The notes beneath the pieces are model-generated. The model was not told the DNA's origin and did not search any database. It saw only the letters and a list, made by a program, of their open reading frames with translations. Shown here piece by piece: positions 44,629-53,897 of a stretch of 64,000 nt of DNA (within the stretch, counting starts at the first letter, position 1; every line of letters starts with the position of its first letter). A program made the translations under genes and the position numbers. Source of the stretch: Pseudomonadota bacterium (GTDB taxonomy: Bacteria > Pseudomonadota > Alphaproteobacteria > Rhodospirillales > Magnetospirillaceae); the NCBI GenBank assembly GCA_021847015.1, contig JAJZVW010000013.1:1-64000 (forward strand), read 5' to 3'.

Positions 44629-45114
44629 ATGACCCGCCTGTCCGTATTCAACAGCCCGCTGCTGCTCGGCTTCGACCATTTCGAGCGCATTCTCGACCGG
44701 GTCGCGAAGACCTCGGCCGAGGGCTATCCCCCTTACAACATCGAGCAGATCGGCGACAACGGCCTGCGGATAACCCTGGCCGTGGCCGGATTTTCCATGG
44801 ACGACCTGTCGGTCGGCCTGGAGGACAACCAGCTCGTCATCCGCGGCCGGCAGGGCGAGGAGGACGGAACCCGGGTGTTCCTGCATCGGGGCATCGCCGC
44901 CCGCCAGTTCCAGCGCGGTTTCGTACTCGCGGAGGGAATCGAGGTGAAGGGCGCGGCATTGGACAACGGTCTGCTCCACATCGACCTCGTCCGCCAGGTG
45001 CCCGAACCGCGGGTCCGGTCCATCCCCATCCAGGGCAAGGCCGCCGCCGGCGCGTCACCCGACGCCATCGCGGTCGCCGAAAGCCGCAGCCCGTCCCGCG
45101 GACGCGGCCAATGA
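44629..45114 (+). CDS. Small heat-shock protein, Hsp20/IbpA type
   Basis: A 161-residue alpha-crystallin chaperone that holds unfolded proteins. The start MTRLSVFNSPLLLGFDHFER is typical of the IbpA-like class. The alpha-crystallin domain covers about 35-130 (YNIEQIGDNGLRITLAVAGF, GLEDNQLVIRGRQ, FQRGFVLAEGIEV). An IxI-like tail, RSIPI, is present at about 131-135, followed by a variable end. It is followed after 14 bases by a DUF1150 gene, a pairing conserved in alphaproteobacteria. A heat-shock promoter is proposed at 44484-44511. Confidence 0.93.
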   Translation: MTRLSVFNSPLLLGFDHFERILDRVAKTSAEGYPPYNIEQIGDNGLRITLAVAGFSMDDLSVGLEDNQLVIRGRQGEEDGTRVFLHRGIAARQFQRGFVLAEGIEVKGAALDNGLLHIDLVRQVPEPRVRSIPIQGKAAAGASPDAIAVAESRSPSRGRGQ

Positions 45115-45128
45115 AGGAGGGCGGAAAA

Positions 45129-45356
45129 ATGAACAGCAGTCCGAACGGGATGCCGGCGATGCGCGACATGTCGACCACCGATTTCGCCGCCTGGGGCGTG
45201 CCCGACGTGGCCTTCGTCAAGCGCGTGATGGTCGACGATTCCGAAGGGTGGTCCATCCATGCCGCCGACGGCACCCAGATGGGCTTGGCGCCCACCCGCG
45301 ACGTCGCCTTCGCGGCGATCCGCCAGCACGATCTCGAACCGGTGAGCGTGCACTGA
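45129..45356 (+). CDS. DUF1150 family small protein
   Basis: A 75-residue protein with the family core DFAAWGVPDVAFVKRV and WSIHAADGTQMGLA. Its function is unknown, but it lies directly behind hsp20 in many alphaproteobacteria, suggesting a role in heat stress or proteostasis. GGAGGGCGG precedes the ATG. A rho-independent terminator begins 26 bases after the stop, closing the hsp20-DUF1150 operon. Confidence 0.9.
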   Translation: MNSSPNGMPAMRDMSTTDFAAWGVPDVAFVKRVMVDDSEGWSIHAADGTQMGLAPTRDVAFAAIRQHDLEPVSVH

Positions 45357-45382
45357 TCCCTCTCGCTCCGGCCCGCAAACGG

Positions 45383-45416
45383 AACGGCGGCCCTGCGGCC
45401 GCCGTTTTCCGTTTTT
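45383..45416 (+). terminator. Rho-independent terminator after hsp20-DUF1150
   Basis: A perfect 10-bp stem AACGGCGGCC / GGCCGCCGTT with loop CTGC, followed by TTCCGTTTTT. It is 26 bases after the DUF1150 stop. Confidence 0.93.
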
Positions 45417-45528
45417 GCGGCCTTTCGGCAATCGCATGACGGCGCCGGCCGGCCGATCATGCGGCGCCGGTTGCCCTTGACGCCGGAACCGTCTAGCTTT
45501 TCTGCCGAAGAACGCGGGAGGGATCGGG

Positions 45529-46548
45529 ATGGACCGGCGGCTGGTAACGGTGTTCGGCGGATCGGGCTTCATCGGCCGGCATCTGGTGCGCCGCCTTGCG
45601 GCCGAGGGCTGGGTGATACGGGTGGCGGTACGCGATCCCGTCGCCGCCGAGTTCCTGCGGCCCATGGGCGATGTCGGCCAGATCGTGCCGGTCCGCGCCG
45701 ACATCACCGACGAGGCCGTGGTCCAGGCCGCCGTCCACGGCGCCGAGGCGGTCGTCAACCTGGTCGGAATCCTCCATGCGCGCGGGCGCCAGAGCTTCGA
45801 GCGCATCCACCATCGCGGCGCGGCGACCATCGCCGCGGCGGCCAAGGCCGCCGGGGTACACCGCCTGGTCCACGTGTCGGCGCTGGGCGCCGACCGGGCA
45901 TCGGCCTCCGCCTATGCCCGGTCGAAGGCGGCCGGCGAGGACGCGGTGATGGCGGCCTTTCCGGGCGCCACCATCCTGCGGCCCAGCGTGGTGTTCGGAC
46001 CCGAGGACGATTTCTTCAATCGGTTCGCCCGCCTGGCGGCACTGTCGCCGGTACTGCCGGTCTACACGGACGGCGCCTTCCATCCGCGCCTGGAGCACGG
46101 CGGGCTTGGCATCGACCTGTTCGGCACGGGCGGGCCGGTCTTCCAGCCGGTGTGGGTGGGCGACGTGGCGTCGGCCATCGTCAAGGCCATCGACGATCCC
46201 GCCTGCGCCGGCCGCATCTTCGAGCTTGGCGGGCCGCGGCGCTACTCGCTCAAGGAGATCTTCGAGCTGATCCTGCGCGACACGGGCCGGCACAACCTGC
46301 TCGTGCCCATGCCGTTCTGGGTGGCCGCGATGCAGGCCGCGCTCCTGCAATTCCTGCCCAAACCGCCGCTGACGCCCGATCAGGTGCGGCTGCTCCGGAT
46401 CGACAACGTCGTCCGCGGCGGCAAACCCGGGCTGGCGGATCTGGGTATCGCCCCCACCGCCGCCGAGGCCATCCTGCCAACCTATCTCGGCCGCTATCGC
46501 AAGAAGGGGGAGCGTGCCCGGACGGGGCAGCCGGGAATCGGTGCCTGA
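45529..46548 (+). CDS. NAD(P)-binding epimerase-fold protein, complex I NDUFA9 type
   Basis: A 339-residue atypical short-chain dehydrogenase. The Rossmann motif is TVFGGSGFIGRHLVRRLAAE at residues 7-26, with NLVGILHARGRQSFE and the active-site-like SAYARSKAAGEDAV further on. The pattern matches the NDUFA9-type accessory subunit of complex I, which binds NADPH but is not catalytic. Complex I genes are not next to it. It could alternatively be a free oxidoreductase. GGGAGG precedes the ATG. It is probably monocistronic. Confidence 0.87.
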   Translation: MDRRLVTVFGGSGFIGRHLVRRLAAEGWVIRVAVRDPVAAEFLRPMGDVGQIVPVRADITDEAVVQAAVHGAEAVVNLVGILHARGRQSFERIHHRGAATIAAAAKAAGVHRLVHVSALGADRASASAYARSKAAGEDAVMAAFPGATILRPSVVFGPEDDFFNRFARLAALSPVLPVYTDGAFHPRLEHGGLGIDLFGTGGPVFQPVWVGDVASAIVKAIDDPACAGRIFELGGPRRYSLKEIFELILRDTGRHNLLVPMPFWVAAMQAALLQFLPKPPLTPDQVRLLRIDNVVRGGKPGLADLGIAPTAAEAILPTYLGRYRKKGERARTGQPGIGA

Positions 46549-46647
46549 CACCCCCATTGGTACAGGGGGGGGCGGCCTGCGCGCCCTTTCCAATGCCCCT
46601 TCCCGTCCTAAATGACAGAGGACGTTCAACCACGTTGCGGTCGCGCG

Positions 46648-47241
46648 ATGTCCCGCCTTGGCGCCCTCACCCTGGTGCTGCTGCTGGCCGCCTGCGGCCC
46701 CACGCCGTTCACGGCCGACGTCACCCGCTTCACCACACTTCCCGCGACGGACGGAGCCCGCAGCTTCACGATCCTGCCCGACCCGGCGCAGAAGGGAAGC
46801 CTGGAATTCCAGCAATACGCCAATCTGGTGGCCGAGCAGTTGGCCTTGCGCGGCTGGCGGCCGGTCCCGGCCAGCGCCGATGCCCAAGCGGTGGTGTTCA
46901 TCCACTGGGGTGTGGGTGCCCCACGAACGGTGGCGTGGGAGAGTCCGGCGGCGATGTGGACCGGCTGGGGACCGTGGTACGGAGGGGGAATCTACCAGCC
47001 GTTCCCCTATTACCAGACCGAGGTGACGACCACGTGGCCGCAATGGCTGTCGCTGGAAATCCTCGACGGCCCTACTTGGCGGGCCGGGACGCGCATGACC
47101 CTGTTCGAAGGCAAGGCGGTCACCGAGAGCGGGCGCCCCATGATCAATCCCAACCTGCCTTACCTCGTCCGGGCCATTTTCTCCGGCTTCCCCGGGATAA
47201 GCGGCCACACGGTGAAAGTGGAGATCCCCCCGTCGCAGTGA
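46648..47241 (+). CDS. DUF4136 lipoprotein
   Basis: A 197-residue protein with a lipobox LLAAC (Cys at residue 16), so it should be an anchored lipoprotein. The rest matches DUF4136: FTTLPATDGARSFTILP, AVVFIHWGVG and a Trp/Tyr/Gly-rich middle (WTGWGPWYGGG). The function of the family is unknown. The ATG at 46648 gives a good signal peptide. An in-frame ATG at 46612 would bury it. It converges on the cytochrome gene, six bases away. Confidence 0.85.
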   Translation: MSRLGALTLVLLLAACGPTPFTADVTRFTTLPATDGARSFTILPDPAQKGSLEFQQYANLVAEQLALRGWRPVPASADAQAVVFIHWGVGAPRTVAWESPAAMWTGWGPWYGGGIYQPFPYYQTEVTTTWPQWLSLEILDGPTWRAGTRMTLFEGKAVTESGRPMINPNLPYLVRAIFSGFPGISGHTVKVEIPPSQ

Positions 47242-47247
47242 CGACGC

Positions 47248-47589
47248 TTATTGCGGGGGCTGCCGCGGACCGAGGGTGGCGATATAGGCGGCGACGTCGT
47301 CGATTTCCCGCCCGGACAGCGTGAACCCCCGCATCGGCTTGGCATGGGGTTTGGCGAGAAAGGCCCTGAGCTGATCGGGCGTGCGCCGCTGCGCGATCGA
47401 CACGAAGCTGGGCGCGGCGTCGGTACCGGCCCCGGAGGGGGCGACGACATGGCAGCCGGCGCACCAGCGCGCGGCGATGTCGGCACCGGCTTCGGCAGAA
47501 GGCGGCACCGCACCGGCCGGCTGGGCGGCAAGCCAAATGCCCATGCCAAGGGTACTCACCGCGCCCGCCATCGCCACCAGACCGCGCAT
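47248..47589 (-). CDS. Small class I c-type cytochrome
   Basis: A 113-residue periplasmic cytochrome. A signal peptide (about 1-27, ending PAGAV) is followed by one haem c site, CAGCH (Cys 43, Cys 46, His 47), with Met 86 (KPMRGF) the likely distal ligand. A closing helix, DDVAAYIATLG, is typical. It may carry electrons to or from a membrane complex. The partner is unknown. AAGGA lies 11 bases before the ATG at 47589. A longer frame to 47820 crosses the intergenic space without a ribosome site. Confidence 0.88.
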   Translation of the reverse strand: MRGLVAMAGAVSTLGMGIWLAAQPAGAVPPSAEAGADIAARWCAGCHVVAPSGAGTDAAPSFVSIAQRRTPDQLRAFLAKPHAKPMRGFTLSGREIDDVAAYIATLGPRQPPQ

Positions 47590-47665
47590 GCCGCCATATC
47601 CTTTCGGGGAAGAAACCGCCGCAAAATATCGGGAAACGAACCGGGAGGAAAATGGCTTTTTTGGG

Positions 47666-48022
47666 TCATGTGGCGCAAGAGGACGTTGAAAGACCGCGCC
47701 GGTCGGACAGCAGCGGCTTATCGGCGTCACCGAAACAACGGCGGACCTCGTGATCGAGCAGGGCCACGCCGAGAGCGACGGTGCGTGCCCCCTCGCAGAC
47801 GCGAAAGGCGGCGACCGCAAGCGCCTCCAATCCCGCGGCGACGGTATCGGCGTCGCCGGCCAATACCGCGTCCCGCAGGCTGGGCAGGTCGGCCAGCAGC
47901 GCCATCCCGGCGGCGGCCCGCTGAAGCCGCGCCGCCGCCAGTTCCATCTCGGCCAGACGGCGGCGCATGGGCTCCGGGACGGTCCGCCGTCCGATCGCCG
48001 CCTCGCTCCTGAGGGTGCTCAT
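47666..48022 (-). CDS. Unrecognised helical protein
   Basis: A 118-residue protein from the ATG at 48022, which has GGAGG five bases upstream. Ala/Leu/Arg-rich heptad-like segments (RRRLAEMELAAARLQRAAAG and LGVALLDHEVRRCFGDADK) suggest a mostly helical soluble protein. No family is recognised. The codon pattern resembles its neighbours, so it is probably real but short of proof. It lies between the cytochrome gene and mutL on the same strand. Confidence 0.5.
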   Translation of the reverse strand: MSTLRSEAAIGRRTVPEPMRRRLAEMELAAARLQRAAAGMALLADLPSLRDAVLAGDADTVAAGLEALAVAAFRVCEGARTVALGVALLDHEVRRCFGDADKPLLSDRRGLSTSSCAT

Positions 48023-48139
48023 CACCGCCTCCACCATCGCCCCCCGAGACGTGGGAAGCGTCCGGACCCCTTGTCCATTCGACGGGCGCACGGGTAGCCC
48101 GAGGTGGGCGGACTAGGGCGATCGGCATAGGCGGGACGA

Positions 48140-49957
48140 TCAGCGGCGCCCGAACAGCCGTTCGAAGTCGGCCAGGGCCAGGCGGACGTGCGTCGGGCGG
48201 CCGTGATTGCACTGCCCCGACAGCGGCGTGGCCTCCATTTGGCGCAAGAGGGCGTTCATCTCGGCAATCGACAGGCGCCGCCCCGCGCGAACCGACCCAT
48301 GGCAGGCCATGGTGGCGCAGACCGACGCCAGCCGTTCCCCAAGGACGGTGGCGGTACCCCACTCCGCCAACTCGTCGGCGAGATCGCGCACCAGCCCTTG
48401 GGCGTCGCAATCGCCCAGCAAGGCCGGCACGGCACGCACCACCACCGCGCCGGGACCGAACGGCTCGACGGCAAGCCCAAGGGCCGCCAGTTCCCCGGCC
48501 CGTTCCGCCACCCTGGCCGCGCCGGCCTCGCCGAGATCCACGACCTCGGGCAGCAGCAGGGTTTGGGACGCCACACCGCCGTCCGCCAGGGCGGCCTTCA
48601 TCCGCTCGTACACCAGCCGCTCGTGGGCGGCGTGCTGATCGACGATCACCACGCCGTCCGGGGTTTCGGCGACGATGTAGGTCTCGTGGAGCTGGGCCCG
48701 CGCGGCACCCAGCGGATGATCGGCGTCGGCCGCTTCGGGCGGCGCGGCGTCGGCGGGAGCGGAGGGCGGCAGGTCGAAGCCGGGCAGCGGTTCCGACAGC
48801 CCCGGCCCCGGCGCCGGAAACGGCGCCTGCGCCCGCGCCGCCAGGCCGAGGGCCGAGGGTGACGCGTACCGGGACGTACCGGACGCCAACGGACCCGGAG
48901 CGGACCCGCGCCCCAATGGCCCGGACGCGACGATTGCGCCGGGGCTGGCGGCGCGGTGCCCGGCCCCGGCCAGGGCGTGGCGGATGGCGCCGACGATCAG
49001 ACCCCGCACGAGGCCACCGTCGCGGAAACGCACCTCCGCCTTGGCGGGGTGGACGTTGACGTCCACAGCGTCGGGCGGCACGTCCAGGAACAGAGCCACC
49101 ACCGGATGGCGGTCGTGGGCGAGCACGTCCCGATAGCCGGCGCGCACCGCCCCCAGCACCAGGCGGTCCCGCACCGGCCGATTGTTGACGAACAGATACT
49201 GGGCCGCCGCCGTGCCGCGGTTGAAGGTCGGCAGGCCGATCCAGCCGCCCAGCCGGATACCGTCGCGCTCGGCGGCGAGCGGCAGGGCATTGGCTTCGAA
49301 ATCGCGGCCGATGACCGCTCCCAGCCGCGCCAGCCGGGCGGCGCCCGCCTCGCCGTTCTGCGCCGCAAGGCGGAGCACCGAACGGCTGCCGTCGGCCAGG
49401 GAAAACGCCACCGCCGGATGGGCCATGGCCAACCGCTCGATCACGTCGATGGCCACCGACAGCTCGGCCCGCGGAGTCTTCAGGAATTTCAGCCGCGCCG
49501 GGGTGGCGTAGAACAGATCCCGCACCTCGATGCGGGTGCCGAAGGGGTGGGCGGCGGGCACGGGCTCGCTTTTGGCGCCGCCCTCGACGCTCAGGCTCCA
49601 GGCGCCGTCCCGGCCCCTGGGCCGCGACGTGACGGCAAGCCGCGCCACCGAGCCGATGGAGGGCAAGGCCTCGCCCCGGAACCCCAAATGGCGGATATGG
49701 ACGAGATCGTCGCCGTCCAGCTTCGAGGTGGCGTGGCGCTCCACCGCCAGGGACAATTCCTCGGGGGCCATGCCGCTTCCGTCGTCGGCGACGGCGATCA
49801 GCGCCTGTCCGCCCTCCACCAGCACGACGTCGACGCGGCCGGCCCCGGCATCGAGGGCGTTCTCCACCAGTTCCTTGACCACCGACGCCGGCCGTTCGAC
49901 CACTTCGCCGGCGGCGATCTGGTTGACCAGGTTGGGGGGCAAAAGGCGGATCGGCAT
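48140..49957 (-). CDS. mutL: DNA mismatch repair protein MutL
   Basis: MutL relays mismatch recognition by MutS. The 605-residue protein has the GHKL ATPase motifs [26 protein letters not shown] and [10 protein letters not shown] near the N-terminus. The C-terminal endonuclease motif [12 protein letters not shown] is at residues 440-451, with QCNHGRP near 583-589. Like most bacteria lacking MutH it should nick DNA itself. The middle linker is Pro/Ala-rich. It lies 22 bases downstream of pgi. Confidence 0.96.
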   Translation of the reverse strand: MPIRLLPPNLVNQIAAGEVVERPASVVKELVENALDAGAGRVDVVLVEGGQALIAVADDGSGMAPEELSLAVERHATSKLDGDDLVHIRHLGFRGEALPSIGSVARLAVTSRPRGRDGAWSLSVEGGAKSEPVPAAHPFGTRIEVRDLFYATPARLKFLKTPRAELSVAIDVIERLAMAHPAVAFSLADGSRSVLRLAAQNGEAGAARLARLGAVIGRDFEANALPLAAERDGIRLGGWIGLPTFNRGTAAAQYLFVNNRPVRDRLVLGAVRAGYRDVLAHDRHPVVALFLDVPPDAVDVNVHPAKAEVRFRDGGLVRGLIVGAIRHALAGAGHRAASPGAIVASGPLGRGSAPGPLASGTSRYASPSALGLAARAQAPFPAPGPGLSEPLPGFDLPPSAPADAAPPEAADADHPLGAARAQLHETYIVAETPDGVVIVDQHAAHERLVYERMKAALADGGVASQTLLLPEVVDLGEAGAARVAERAGELAALGLAVEPFGPGAVVVRAVPALLGDCDAQGLVRDLADELAEWGTATVLGERLASVCATMACHGSVRAGRRLSIAEMNALLRQMEATPLSGQCNHGRPTHVRLALADFERLFGRR

Positions 49958-49979
49958 GGCGCGCCCTTGAGACGAGCCG

Positions 49980-51623
49980 TCAGCCGGCCCGCATCTCCTT
50001 GATGGCCGCGATCAGGCCGTTGGTCGAGGAATCGTGTGTGCCGACCGGCCCCGGCGCGCTCAATTCCGGCAGAATCGCTTTGGCCAGCTGCTTGCCCAAT
50101 TCGACGCCCCACTGGTCGAAGCTGTTGACGTCCCAGATCACCCCCTGGACGAACACCTTGTGCTCGTAAAGGGCGATCAGCATCCCCAGCGTGCGGGGAT
50201 CGAGACGGCGGTAGAGCAGGGTGTTGGACGGGCGGTTGCCGGAAAACACCCGGTGCGGCATCTGGCGGGCGATTTCGTCCGGCCCCATGCCGGCCTTGGC
50301 CAATTCGTCGCGAACCTCGTCGGCGGTCTTGCCGCGCATCAGCGCCTCGGCCTGGGCCAGCACGTTGGACAGCAGCATCGTATGGTGACCGCCGATGGGA
50401 TTGTGGCTCTCGGCGGCGGCGAGGAAATCGCAGGGGATCAGCTTGGTCCCCTGGTGGATGAGCTGATAGAAGGCGTGCTGGCCGTTGGTTCCCGCCTCGC
50501 CGAACACGATCGGCCCGGTCTGCCAGGCCACCGGGCTGCCGTCGCGGGCCACGCCCTTGCCGTTGGATTCCATGTCCAATTGCTGGAGATAGGCCGGCAG
50601 CCGGTGCAGGTGCTGGTCGTAGGGCAGCACGGCATAGGCCTGGCTGCCGAGGAAATTGTTGTACCAGATTCCGAGCAGGCCCAGCACCACCGGCATGTTG
50701 CGCTCCAGCGGCGCGGTGCGGAAGTGTTCGTCCATGGCATGGGCGCCGTCGAGCAGCTCCTCGAACCGCTCGAAGCCGATGGCCACGGCGATGGACAGCC
50801 CGATGGCCGACCACAGGGAATAGCGCCCGCCCACCCAGTCCCAGAATTCGAACATGTTGGCGGTGTCGATGCCGAAGGCCGCCACCGCCGGCGCGTTGGT
50901 GGACAGGGCGACGAAATGCCGCGCCACCGCCGCCGCGCCGAGGCGCCCCACCAGCCAGGCCCGCGCGGTGGTGGCGTTGGCGATGGTCTCCTGGGTGGTG
51001 AAGGTCTTGGAGGCGACGATGAACAGCGTCGTCTCGGGGTCGCAGAGCTTGAGCGTTTCGGCGATGTGAGTGCCGTCGACGTTGGAGACGAAGCGGACGT
51101 TGAGGCCCGGCTTGGCGTAAGGCTTGAGCCCCTCGGTGACCATCGCCGGGCCGAGGTCGGAGCCGCCGATGCCGATGTTGACGACGTCGCGGACCGGCTT
51201 GCCGGTCGCCCCCGTCCACGCCCCCGACCGCACCTTTTCGGAAAAGTCCCGCATCTTCGCCAGCACGGCCTCGACGTCCGGCATCACGTCCCGCCCATCG
51301 ACCAGGATGGGGCGGTCGGCGCGGTTGCGGAGCGCCACGTGAAGAACGGCGCGGTGTTCGGTGGCATTGACCTCGGCGCCCGCGAACATGCGCTCGCGCC
51401 AGGCTTCGACCCCGGCCTCGCGGGCGAGATCGGCCAGCAGGCCCATGGTCTGGTGCAGGACGCGGTTCTTCGAGTAGTCGAGAAGAAGGTCTCCCACCGT
51501 CAGGGAAAACGCCCGGAAGCGGCCGGGATCGCGGGCGAACAGATCGCGCATGTGCTCGTTTTCGATCGCCCGCGCATGCGCCTCCAGCGCATGCCATGCC
51601 GGCAATTGGGTCGGATGAACCAC
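49980..51623 (-). CDS. pgi: Glucose-6-phosphate isomerase
   Basis: Pgi interconverts glucose-6-phosphate and fructose-6-phosphate. The 547-residue protein has the two family signatures [15 protein letters not shown] and [13 protein letters not shown], plus [14 protein letters not shown] for phosphate binding and the catalytic ESNGKGV region. The start is GTG with GGAGAGG upstream. Full length matches the E. coli enzyme. It precedes mutL on the same strand, and the nickel/cobalt transporter gene diverges from it. Confidence 0.97.
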   Translation of the reverse strand: MVHPTQLPAWHALEAHARAIENEHMRDLFARDPGRFRAFSLTVGDLLLDYSKNRVLHQTMGLLADLAREAGVEAWRERMFAGAEVNATEHRAVLHVALRNRADRPILVDGRDVMPDVEAVLAKMRDFSEKVRSGAWTGATGKPVRDVVNIGIGGSDLGPAMVTEGLKPYAKPGLNVRFVSNVDGTHIAETLKLCDPETTLFIVASKTFTTQETIANATTARAWLVGRLGAAAVARHFVALSTNAPAVAAFGIDTANMFEFWDWVGGRYSLWSAIGLSIAVAIGFERFEELLDGAHAMDEHFRTAPLERNMPVVLGLLGIWYNNFLGSQAYAVLPYDQHLHRLPAYLQQLDMESNGKGVARDGSPVAWQTGPIVFGEAGTNGQHAFYQLIHQGTKLIPCDFLAAAESHNPIGGHHTMLLSNVLAQAEALMRGKTADEVRDELAKAGMGPDEIARQMPHRVFSGNRPSNTLLYRRLDPRTLGMLIALYEHKVFVQGVIWDVNSFDQWGVELGKQLAKAILPELSAPGPVGTHDSSTNGLIAAIKEMRAG

Positions 51624-51782
51624 GAAGCCTCTCCACTCGGTTGGACCGCGGCGATCCTAACAGACCCCCGGCCGACCGGCCATCCCCCGGCGGGGTTCGC
51701 GCAATTCCGGATGCCGGCCGGCGCCGGAATGAGTATGCTGACCCGGGCGTACGCCCGACACCGATGCGGAGGACTACCGGCG

Positions 51783-52802
51783 ATGCTGTCCGCCATCTTC
51801 GATGACGCCGCCGGCAGCCCCAAGCGCAAGGTGATAGGTGTCGGCGCCGGCCTGGCGGGCGCCAATCTGCTGGCCTGGGCCTGGGCGCTGATCGCCTTCC
51901 ACGACCGCCCGCTGTTGCTGGGCCCGGCAATGCTCGCCTACGGCTTCGGCCTGCGCCACGCGGTCGATGCCGACCACATCGCCGCCATCGACAACGTCAC
52001 CCGCAAATTGATGGCGGAGGGAAAGCGCCCGGTCTCGGTCGGGCTGTTCTTCTCCCTCGGCCATTCCACGGTGGTGTTCGCCCTCTCGGCGCTGGTGGCG
52101 GCCACCACCAGCGCGCTGGAAGGCCGGTTCGGCGCCTTCAAGGCGGTGGGCGGGCTGATCGGCACGGGCGTGTCGGTAATCTTCCTGTTCGCCATCGCCG
52201 CCGCCAACGCCACCATCCTGGCTGCCACCTGGCGCAGCCTGCGCGCGGCGCGGCGCGGCGACGCGGTGGCGGAGGCCGACGCCCCGCTGGCCGGGGGCCT
52301 GCTGGGCCGGCTGTTCGCCCGTCTGTTCCGGCTGGTCCGGCGGAGCGGACACATGTACCCGCTCGGGCTTCTGTTCGGCCTGGGATTCGACACGGCGACC
52401 GAGATCGGCCTGCTCGGCACCGCGGCGCTGGGGGCGTCGAGCGGGCTGTCGCCGTGGACGATCCTGGTCTTCCCCGCCCTGTTCTCGGCCGGCATGGCGC
52501 TTGTGGACACCGCCGACGGCATCCTCATGCTGGGCGCCTACGGCTGGGCCTGCGTCGATCCATCCCGCAAGCTCGCCTACAATCTCGGCATCACCGCCGT
52601 GTCGGTGCTGGTGGCGGTGGCGGTGGGCGGCGTCGAGGCGCTCGGCCTGCTCGCCGGCCGGTTCGGCCTGGACGGGGGCTTCTGGCGGGCGATCGGAACG
52701 GTGAATGGCGAGCTGGGCACTGTCGGCTACGCCATCGTCGCCCTGTTCGCCCTCGCCTGGCTGGCGTCGCTGGCGCTGTTCCGGTTCGGCCGCAAGGCCT
52801 GA
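51783..52802 (+). CDS. NiCoT nickel/cobalt transporter (HoxN/NixA family)
   Basis: A 339-residue membrane permease with about eight helices. The signature HAVDADHIAAIDNVTRK (HxxxxDH in helix II), FFSLGHSTVVF, LGFDTATEIGLL and ALVDTADGIL define the family that imports Ni2+ or Co2+. Substrate preference cannot be read from sequence. Cobalt for the cobalamin genes or nickel for an enzyme are both possible. I see no riboswitch in the 159-base upstream region. GGAGGA precedes the ATG by about 10 bases. Confidence 0.93.
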   Translation: MLSAIFDDAAGSPKRKVIGVGAGLAGANLLAWAWALIAFHDRPLLLGPAMLAYGFGLRHAVDADHIAAIDNVTRKLMAEGKRPVSVGLFFSLGHSTVVFALSALVAATTSALEGRFGAFKAVGGLIGTGVSVIFLFAIAAANATILAATWRSLRAARRGDAVAEADAPLAGGLLGRLFARLFRLVRRSGHMYPLGLLFGLGFDTATEIGLLGTAALGASSGLSPWTILVFPALFSAGMALVDTADGILMLGAYGWACVDPSRKLAYNLGITAVSVLVAVAVGGVEALGLLAGRFGLDGGFWRAIGTVNGELGTVGYAIVALFALAWLASLALFRFGRKA

Positions 52803-52805
52803 CCC

Positions 52806-53399
52806 TCAGAACGTCCGCCGCGCCCGGACGGCGGCGCTGATGGTGCCGTCGTCGAGATGGTCCAATTCGCCGCCCACCGGCACCCCATGGGCCAGCCCGG
52901 ACACGCGGACGCCGCAATCGGCGAGGCGGTCGGCGATGTAATGGGCGGTGGTCTGCCCCTCGACGGTGGCGGGGGTGGCGAGGATCACCTCCCCCACCCC
53001 GGGATCGCGGGCGCGGTCCAGCAGCCGGCCGACGCCCAGTTCCTCGGGCCCCACGCCGTCCAGGGCCGACAGCAGCCCGCCCAGCACGTGATAGCGGCCG
53101 CGGAAGCTGCCCGACCGTTCCATGGCCCACAGCGAGGCCACGTCCTCGACCACGCAGATCGCCGCCTCCTCGCGCCCCGGGTCGGCGCAGATCGCGCAAG
53201 GATCGACGGAATCGAAATTGCCGCAGATCGCGCAGGTCTTGACCTTGTCGGCGGCGTCGGCGATGGCCTGCGCCAGGGGCGCCATCAGGGTGTCGCGCTT
53301 CTCGATCAGGCGCAAGGCGGCGCGCCGCGCCGAGCGCGGGCCCAGGCCCGGCAGCCGCGCCAGAAGGTGGATGAGGCGGTCGATCTCGGGTCCGGTCAT
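52806..53399 (-). CDS. recR: Recombination mediator RecR
   Basis: RecR works with RecF/RecO to load RecA on gapped DNA. The 197-residue protein has the helix-hairpin-helix [16 protein letters not shown], the zinc finger [16 protein letters not shown] near 55-70, and the Toprim domain ([16 protein letters not shown] onwards; [15 protein letters not shown] at the end). It normally forms dnaX-ebfC-recR. Here 174 bases with a palindromic repeat separate it from ebfC. Confidence 0.96.
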   Translation of the reverse strand: MTGPEIDRLIHLLARLPGLGPRSARRAALRLIEKRDTLMAPLAQAIADAADKVKTCAICGNFDSVDPCAICADPGREEAAICVVEDVASLWAMERSGSFRGRYHVLGGLLSALDGVGPEELGVGRLLDRARDPGVGEVILATPATVEGQTTAHYIADRLADCGVRVSGLAHGVPVGGELDHLDDGTISAAVRARRTF

Positions 53400-53431
53400 C
53401 GTCCTCTCAGAACGGCGAATGCGCTGTCGAC

Positions 53432-53551
53432 GTCATCCCGACCGAGCGCAAGCGAGCGGAGGGATCCTTCACCCGGCGGCGGCACCCGATAGGAACCGTG
53501 GCGCAGAACACGCCTTGCGTGAAAGATCCTTCGCTGGCGCTCAGGATGACG
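53432..53551. repeat. Dispersed palindromic repeat, copy 11 (longer variant)
   Basis: GTCATCCCGACCGAGCG at the left, GAGGGATCCTTC and GAAAGATCCTTCGC as inner arms, and GCTCAGGATGACG at the right. At 120 bases it is about 35 longer than other copies, with an extended loop. It sits inside the otherwise conserved dnaX-ebfC-recR gene set. Confidence 0.8.
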
Positions 53552-53573
53552 ACGGAAACACCCATGGCGAAAC

Positions 53574-53897
53574 TCAGAACGGCATCTTGAACCCGGCGGG
53601 CAGGTTGAGCCCGCCGGTCAGCTTGGACATCTCCTCCTGCATGGAGGCTTCGACCTTGGCCTTGGCGTCGTTGAAGGCGGCGAGCAGCAGATCCTCCAGC
53701 ACCTCGACGTCCTCGGGATCGACCAGCGACTTGTCGATCTTGACCTTCTTCATCTCGAACTTGCCGTTGATGGTGACCTGCACCATGCCGCCGGCCGACG
53801 CGCCGGACACGTCCATCTCGGCCAGACGGGCCTGCATCTCGCCCATCTTGGCCTGCATCTGCTGGGCCTGCTTCATCAGGTTGCCAAGATTCTTCAT
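53574..53897 (-). CDS. ebfC: YbaB/EbfC family nucleoid-associated protein
   Basis: A 107-residue DNA-binding dimer that coats the nucleoid. MKNLGNLMKQAQQMQAKMGE at the N-terminus, MVQVTINGKFEMKKVKID in the middle and LLLAAFNDAKAKVEASMQEE are family hallmarks. The start overlaps the dnaX stop by four bases (ATGA). Downstream, palindromic repeat copy 11 separates it from recR. Confidence 0.96.
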   Translation of the reverse strand: MKNLGNLMKQAQQMQAKMGEMQARLAEMDVSGASAGGMVQVTINGKFEMKKVKIDKSLVDPEDVEVLEDLLLAAFNDAKAKVEASMQEEMSKLTGGLNLPAGFKMPF

